Source: Cesiribacter sp. SM1 (GTDB lineage Bacteria > Bacteroidota > Bacteroidia > Cytophagales > Cyclobacteriaceae). Taken from it: DNA of 64,000 nucleotides. Position 1 is the first letter of the stretch; the number at the start of each line of letters is the position of its first letter. Of this stretch, positions 60,295 to 64,000 are shown piece after piece. The position numbers and the translations under genes were made by a program. The stretch is taken from assembly GCF_020178975.1 (NCBI RefSeq), contig NZ_JAHXBU010000090.1:124001-188000 (forward strand), given 5' to 3'. The notes beneath the pieces are model-generated. The model searched no databases and was not told where the DNA came from. It saw only the letters and a list, made by a program, of their open reading frames with translations.

Positions 60295-61587
60295 ATGGAA
60301 CAACAACTAGCAAATACTGCTGTAGATACAGATCGTTACCTGAACATGGACCTGCTGCGCTTTACCACGGCCGGCAGTGTGGATGATGGTAAAAGTACAC
60401 TCATAGGCCGCCTGTTGCTGGACAGCAAGGCAATTTTTGAAGACCAGATCGAAGCCATAGAACGCAGCAGCAAGCAGCGCGGTACCGAATATGTAGACCT
60501 TTCGCTGCTCACCGACGGCCTGCGTGCCGAGCGGGAGCAGGGTATTACCATTGATGTGGCCTACCGTTACTTTGCCACCCCGCGCCGTAAGTTCATTATT
60601 GCAGATACCCCCGGCCACATCCAGTACACCCGCAACATGGTAACGGGCGCCTCTACGGCCAACCTGGCCATTGTGCTGGTAGATGCTCGCCATGGGGTAG
60701 TGGAGCAAACACGCCGCCATGCCTTTATTGCCTCCCTGCTGCAGATCAAGCACCTGGTGCTGGCTGTTAATAAAATGGACCTGGTGGATTACAGCGAAGA
60801 TGTATTCCAGAAGATCAAGGATGATTTTTCAGAATTCAGCTCCCGCCTGAACATTGCCGATATCCGCTACATTCCCATCAGTGCCCTCAAAGGCGACAAT
60901 GTGGTGGAGAAAACAGAAAACATGCCCTGGTTTAAGGGCGCTACCCTGCTCTACACACTGGAAACGGTGAACATCAGCTCTGATCATAACCATGTGGATA
61001 GCCGCTTCCCGGTGCAGTATGTGATCCGCCCTCAGAACGATAAGTTCCATGATTACCGTGGCTATGCCGGCCGTATTGCCGGTGGTGTATTCAAGCCGGG
61101 CGATGAGGTTATGGCCCTGCCATCAGGCTTTACCTCCAAAATCCAGAGCATCGATACCATCAACGGCCCGCTTGAGGAAGCCTTTGCGCCTATGTCGGTA
61201 ACCATCACCCTGGAAGATGATATTGACATCAGCCGCGGCGATATGCTGGTGAAGCCCAACAACCAGCCCAAGACCGAGCAGGACATTGAGCTGATGATCT
61301 GCTGGCTGAACCAGAAGCCCCTGCAGCCCAAAGGCAAGTACATTCTCATGCACACCACCAAAAGCTGCAAGTGCATTGTAAAAGAGGTGCGTTATAAGGT
61401 AAACATCAACACCCTGCACAAGATCGAAGATGACCTCACGCTGGGTCTCAACGAAATAGGCCGCATCAGCCTGCGTGCCACAGAGCCCCTTTTCTTCGAT
61501 AGCTACAACAGGAACCGCGCTACCGGCTCACTGATCCTGATCGATCAGTTTACGAATGAGACTGTTGGTGCCGGGATGATCATTTAA
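60295..61587 (+). CDS. cysN: Sulfate adenylyltransferase subunit 1 (GTPase)
   Basis: 430 residues. Translation-factor-type GTPase: G-S-V-D-D-G-K-S-T at 27-35, G-I-T-I-D-V-A-Y-R-Y-F, D-T-P-G-H-I-Q-Y-T-R-N-M, N-K-M-D-L-V-D, then two beta-barrel domains. It is not fused to an APS kinase, in line with the separate cysC. It couples GTP hydrolysis to APS formation by CysD. Usual ribosome-binding purines are absent: the bases before the ATG are CTAAACAACA after a repeat array, so translation initiation may rely on an A-rich leader as often in Bacteroidota. Confidence 0.95.
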   Translation: MEQQLANTAVDTDRYLNMDLLRFTTAGSVDDGKSTLIGRLLLDSKAIFEDQIEAIERSSKQRGTEYVDLSLLTDGLRAEREQGITIDVAYRYFATPRRKFIIADTPGHIQYTRNMVTGASTANLAIVLVDARHGVVEQTRRHAFIASLLQIKHLVLAVNKMDLVDYSEDVFQKIKDDFSEFSSRLNIADIRYIPISALKGDNVVEKTENMPWFKGATLLYTLETVNISSDHNHVDSRFPVQYVIRPQNDKFHDYRGYAGRIAGGVFKPGDEVMALPSGFTSKIQSIDTINGPLEEAFAPMSVTITLEDDIDISRGDMLVKPNNQPKTEQDIELMICWLNQKPLQPKGKYILMHTTKSCKCIVKEVRYKVNINTLHKIEDDLTLGLNEIGRISLRATEPLFFDSYNRNRATGSLILIDQFTNETVGAGMII

Positions 61588-61680
61588 TGATGCTTCCTTT
61601 ATGATTCGATAAAAGAATTTAAAAATAATTTTTTTCCTATTAACTAACTCAACTAAGGCAGTTCCTATATATATGAAATT

Positions 61681-61715
61681 GACCCTAATCTGGCAAGGTT
61701 AGGGTCTTTCTTTTT
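61681..61715 (+). terminator. Rho-independent terminator of the cys operon
   Basis: Stem GACCCTAA / TTAGGGTC (8 bp, 10-base loop), followed by TTTCTTTTT, 93 bases after the cysN stop. Confidence 0.75.
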
Positions 61716-61985
61716 AGGATGAGCCAACTGGTTATTAAAAGAAAAGTCGTGTTTGGTAAAGGCTTTATGTTGTACTGATCCATAAATAGGCTGTTTCGTA
61801 TTTTTTCTGGGCTAAGGATTATTTTAAAATAAATTTTAACTACACTTGTTTTATCAACCATTTTTCTTTCTGTATTACGATTTTCTGTTTCATTCATGTA
61901 GGAGGTTACTGGATTTTTTATATTTGCTGTGGGTATTGATGCTAATAAGTTTCATACCTGCCAATTATATCCAGTTCTAAAAGGA
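61716..61985. other. AT-rich leader region of the GT-D gene
   Basis: 270 bases (part of a 398-base gap) with no credible gene; a 70-codon minus frame here is AT-rich chance coding. It contains the TATATTTG word at 61919-61926. Confidence 0.4.
61919..61926 (+). promoter_or_regulatory. Candidate -7 promoter element of the GT-D gene
   Basis: TATATTTG, exact TAnnTTTG match. A transcript starting about 7 bases downstream would exclude the GTG at 61929 as start codon and favour ATG 61986. Confidence 0.5.
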
Positions 61986-62936
61986 ATGACATCAATAATA
62001 CTGCTTAGGGCAATTAGAAAGGCGAAAAATCTATTAGCGCCTGGTAAAAATTTTGCATTCGATACACCTACTGTAGATTTCTCTGGACAGGCAGCATCAA
62101 ACCTTATTTCCCAGCTATTAACAGCGGAGAGTCCGGCAATGATTGCCCGGTTTGGGTATGGTGAAATTCGCTGTGTGTATAATTATGTAACGCAGCCCAG
62201 CCTTCAGAACATAAAAAGATATATAAACGGTGAGATTATATCGTTGGGATGGGAAAAGGACAGGGCAAGAAGCATGTCTGTTAATGCTGGCTTTTTTCCG
62301 GCAAATATCAGTAATTTTGAAAAATTTAGTCAACTCATGATCCAGGAAATGAAGCAGGTCGACATCCTTGGCTCCTGGCTTCCAGAGGAACATATTTTTC
62401 ATGAAGAATTGAGCCTCGCAAAAAAAGTGAAACTTTCTGATTTGGAGCCTTATTATCATCAGGATCCCTGGACCAATGTACTGAAGGGTAAGAAGATATT
62501 AGTGGTACATCCATTTGAAGAATCAATCAGAAGACAGTATAAAAAAAGGAAATATCTATTTAAGGATGAAAGGATACTGCCTGAATTCGATTTAAAGGTT
62601 GTCAAAGCAGTTCAGAGTATAGCAAATAATAATGTTATTTATAAAAATTGGTTTGAGGCACTGGATTCTATGAAAGAAAAAATCATCAAAGAAGATTTTG
62701 ATATTGCTTTGATTGGATGTGGCGCTTATGGCTTTCCTCTCGCGGGGTTTGTTAAAAGTATCGGCAAGAAGTCTGTTCATATAGGTGGAGCAGTACAAGT
62801 TATTTTTGGAATAAAAGGAGCCAGATGGGATGATAAAAAGTTTTTCCAAAGTTTATATAATGAGCATTGGATAAGACCTGTTCAAAATGACTTTCCAGAG
62901 AACTATCAACAGGTAGAGGGAGGATGCTACTGGTAA
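61986..62936 (+). CDS. GT-D fold glycosyltransferase-like protein
   Basis: 316 residues from the ATG at 61986, chosen because the GTG at 61929 lies just after a promoter word. Near residue 50 is the GT-D (DUF1792) hallmark P-A-M-I-A-R-F-G-Y-G-E-I, in the C-terminal half K-K-I-L-V-V-H-P-F-E-E-S-I and the conserved F-D-I-A-L-I-G-C-G-A-Y-G-F-P-L-A and H-I-G-G-A-V-Q-V-I-F-G-I-K-G-A-R-W. Members such as streptococcal DGT1 transfer glucose onto serine-rich glycoproteins, and others occur in capsule loci. Here it precedes an O-antigen-type exporter, so glycan assembly is the likely role. AT-rich, like other genes of this locus. Confidence 0.8.
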   Translation: MTSIILLRAIRKAKNLLAPGKNFAFDTPTVDFSGQAASNLISQLLTAESPAMIARFGYGEIRCVYNYVTQPSLQNIKRYINGEIISLGWEKDRARSMSVNAGFFPANISNFEKFSQLMIQEMKQVDILGSWLPEEHIFHEELSLAKKVKLSDLEPYYHQDPWTNVLKGKKILVVHPFEESIRRQYKKRKYLFKDERILPEFDLKVVKAVQSIANNNVIYKNWFEALDSMKEKIIKEDFDIALIGCGAYGFPLAGFVKSIGKKSVHIGGAVQVIFGIKGARWDDKKFFQSLYNEHWIRPVQNDFPENYQQVEGGCYW

Positions 62937-63066
62937 AAAGAAGATCTTAATGTACTGTTCTTGTAAGAATTTCTTCATGTATTATCTTAAGTAATGATGC
63001 TATTATTAACATAGTATGTTCTTGTAAAGCAAGAAAATAGTATCTTCGAGGCTTCAAAAGTTTTAA

Positions 63067-63894
63067 ATGCAAAAAATTGTTGTTGATGCTAATAAGCACC
63101 AGGTGACCTTAAACCTGAGGGAGTTGTTGGCTTATAAGGATCTTTTTCTCGTGTTGGCCTATCGTGATTTAAAGGTACGTTATGCTCAAACATTTCTTGG
63201 TTTATTTTGGGCATTTATTCAGCCAGCAGCGACCTTACTAATTTTCACGGTGGTATTTGGTGTAGCTGTCAAAGTGGAGACAGGTGGAGTGCCTTATCCA
63301 ATTTTTGCCATTGCCGGCATGTCGGCCTGGGCATATTTTGCTTTTGTACTTAATAACTCAGGCAATTCTATCATAGGAGCTCAGGAAATGGTAAAGAAAA
63401 TTTACTTTCCCCGCCTGATCATTCCTTTATCAAAAGCGGTAGTAGGTTTGGTAGATTTTGCGGTGGCGTTCGTATTCATGTCTGGTCTTATGATATTTTA
63501 TGGCTTTATGCCATCCGCTAATATTATCTACCTTCCTCTTTTTATCCTGTTAACAATCATATCAGCCTTAGCTGTAGGCATCTGGTTAAGTGCCTTAACA
63601 ATTCGTTACAGGGATTTTCAACAAATTGTGCCCTTTATGATACAGTTTGGCTTATATGCCACGCCCATTGCCTATCCTGCCGAAACAATTATCAAAAGTT
63701 TGCCCAACTGGGCTGTGATAATCTATTATCTGAATCCAATGGCAGGGGTGGTAGAAGGCTTTCGCTGGTCAATATTAGGTGGAGAGCCCCCCTCAAAATA
63801 TGCCTATATATCTTTCGTGCTGATCATCTTACTTTTTATTAGTGCACTATATTATTTCAGGAAAGTGGAGCGGATAATGGCTGACATAGTATAG
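63067..63894 (+). CDS. wzm: O-antigen/capsule ABC exporter permease (Wzm-like)
   Basis: 275 residues, ABC-2 type membrane protein with six helices. It begins with a cytosolic stretch L-R-E-L-L-A-Y-K-D-L-F-L-V-L-A-Y-R-D-L-K-V-R-Y-A-Q-T, typical of polysaccharide and teichoic-acid exporters, followed by F-L-G-L-F-W-A-F-I-Q-P. With the ATPase encoded two bases downstream it should move a lipid-linked polysaccharide across the inner membrane. It marks the start of a surface-glycan operon that continues beyond the window. Confidence 0.92.
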   Translation: MQKIVVDANKHQVTLNLRELLAYKDLFLVLAYRDLKVRYAQTFLGLFWAFIQPAATLLIFTVVFGVAVKVETGGVPYPIFAIAGMSAWAYFAFVLNNSGNSIIGAQEMVKKIYFPRLIIPLSKAVVGLVDFAVAFVFMSGLMIFYGFMPSANIIYLPLFILLTIISALAVGIWLSALTIRYRDFQQIVPFMIQFGLYATPIAYPAETIIKSLPNWAVIIYYLNPMAGVVEGFRWSILGGEPPSKYAYISFVLIILLFISALYYFRKVERIMADIV

Positions 63895-63896
63895 CA

Positions 63897-64000
63897 ATGA
63901 GTGATATAGCGATAAAAGTCGAGAACCTGGGAAAGTGCTACCAGATTGGTCATGCCAAAAGTGGAGAACTTCGGGAAAGCTTTGGCCAATGGTTTAAAAA
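63897..64000 (+). CDS. wzt: Polysaccharide ABC transporter ATPase (Wzt-like), N-terminal fragment
   Basis: Only the first 34 codons are in the window: M-S-D-I-A-I-K-V-E-N-L-G-K-C-Y-Q-I-G, the standard start of Wzt/TagH-type ATPases, then H-A-K-S-G-E-L-R-E-S-F. The gene begins two bases after the permease stop, so the pair is co-translated. Walker motifs lie beyond the window end. Confidence 0.85.
   Translation, partial: MSDIAIKVENLGKCYQIGHAKSGELRESFGQWFK

Noticed and set aside
61685-61897. 70-codon minus-strand open frame after cysN
   Set aside because: AT-rich chance coding that overlaps the cys operon terminator; no recognisable domain.

Overview
The window comes from a member of the Bacteroidota, most likely the order Cytophagales. 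The evidence is a gliding-motility lipoprotein GldH, a TamL-type outer-membrane assembly lipoprotein, a GWxTD protein, a DUF2723 membrane mannosyltransferase-like protein, many short lipoprotein signals, and repeated use of the Bacteroidota promoter word TAnnTTTG just upstream of genes. No ribosomal or transfer RNA gene, CRISPR array or prophage was seen. Genus is not decidable by eye.

Layout. 1-5.9 kb: end of a Gfo/Idh/MocA oxidoreductase, a sugar-dehydrogenase propeller lipoprotein, two related lipoproteins (one with a TonB-like C-terminal domain) and an MscS channel. 5.9-13.1 kb: an AT-rich accessory island with three tandem paralogous lipoproteins followed by three dead insertion sequences (two IS1-type, one IS5-type). 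13.1-30.1 kb: core genes: tamL, a TrmH-like RNA methyltransferase, queuosine-precursor transporter, RNase Z, a STAS protein, purC, a D-threonine-aldolase-like enzyme, MORN and WG repeat proteins, hemA, an NSS sodium symporter with its micro-subunit, and an HhH protein. 30.2-48.0 kb: a very large SF1 helicase, a TPR histidine kinase, gldH-ricT, purD, recQ, the kdsD-manC sugar operon, rlmB, a GWxTD protein and a methyltransferase.

48.0-48.9 kb holds the most unusual structure: a REP-associated tyrosine transposase (RAYT, IS200-like) interrupted by one amber codon and surrounded by REP-like palindromes. Five copies of this palindrome occur in the window, in two sequence types whose arm differences compensate each other, and two of them form a pair 3 kb away between manC and rlmB. 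Other intergenic repeat families (a nested 33-bp palindrome, a CCTCATCCC element, a CCTCATA heptamer array) lie nearby.

48.9-64 kb: the DUF2723 protein, a TPR protein, then a partly AT-rich surface-glycan region (an unknown polytopic membrane protein, a transglutaminase-like protein, a GT4 glycosyltransferase, a GT-D glycosyltransferase, and an ABC-2 exporter cut by the window end). Interleaved is a PAPS-forming sulfate-activation set, cysQ / cysC-cysD-cysN, with no reductive genes in view. Together they suggest production and export of a surface polysaccharide, possibly sulfated; the sulfation part is inference because no sulfotransferase is visible.
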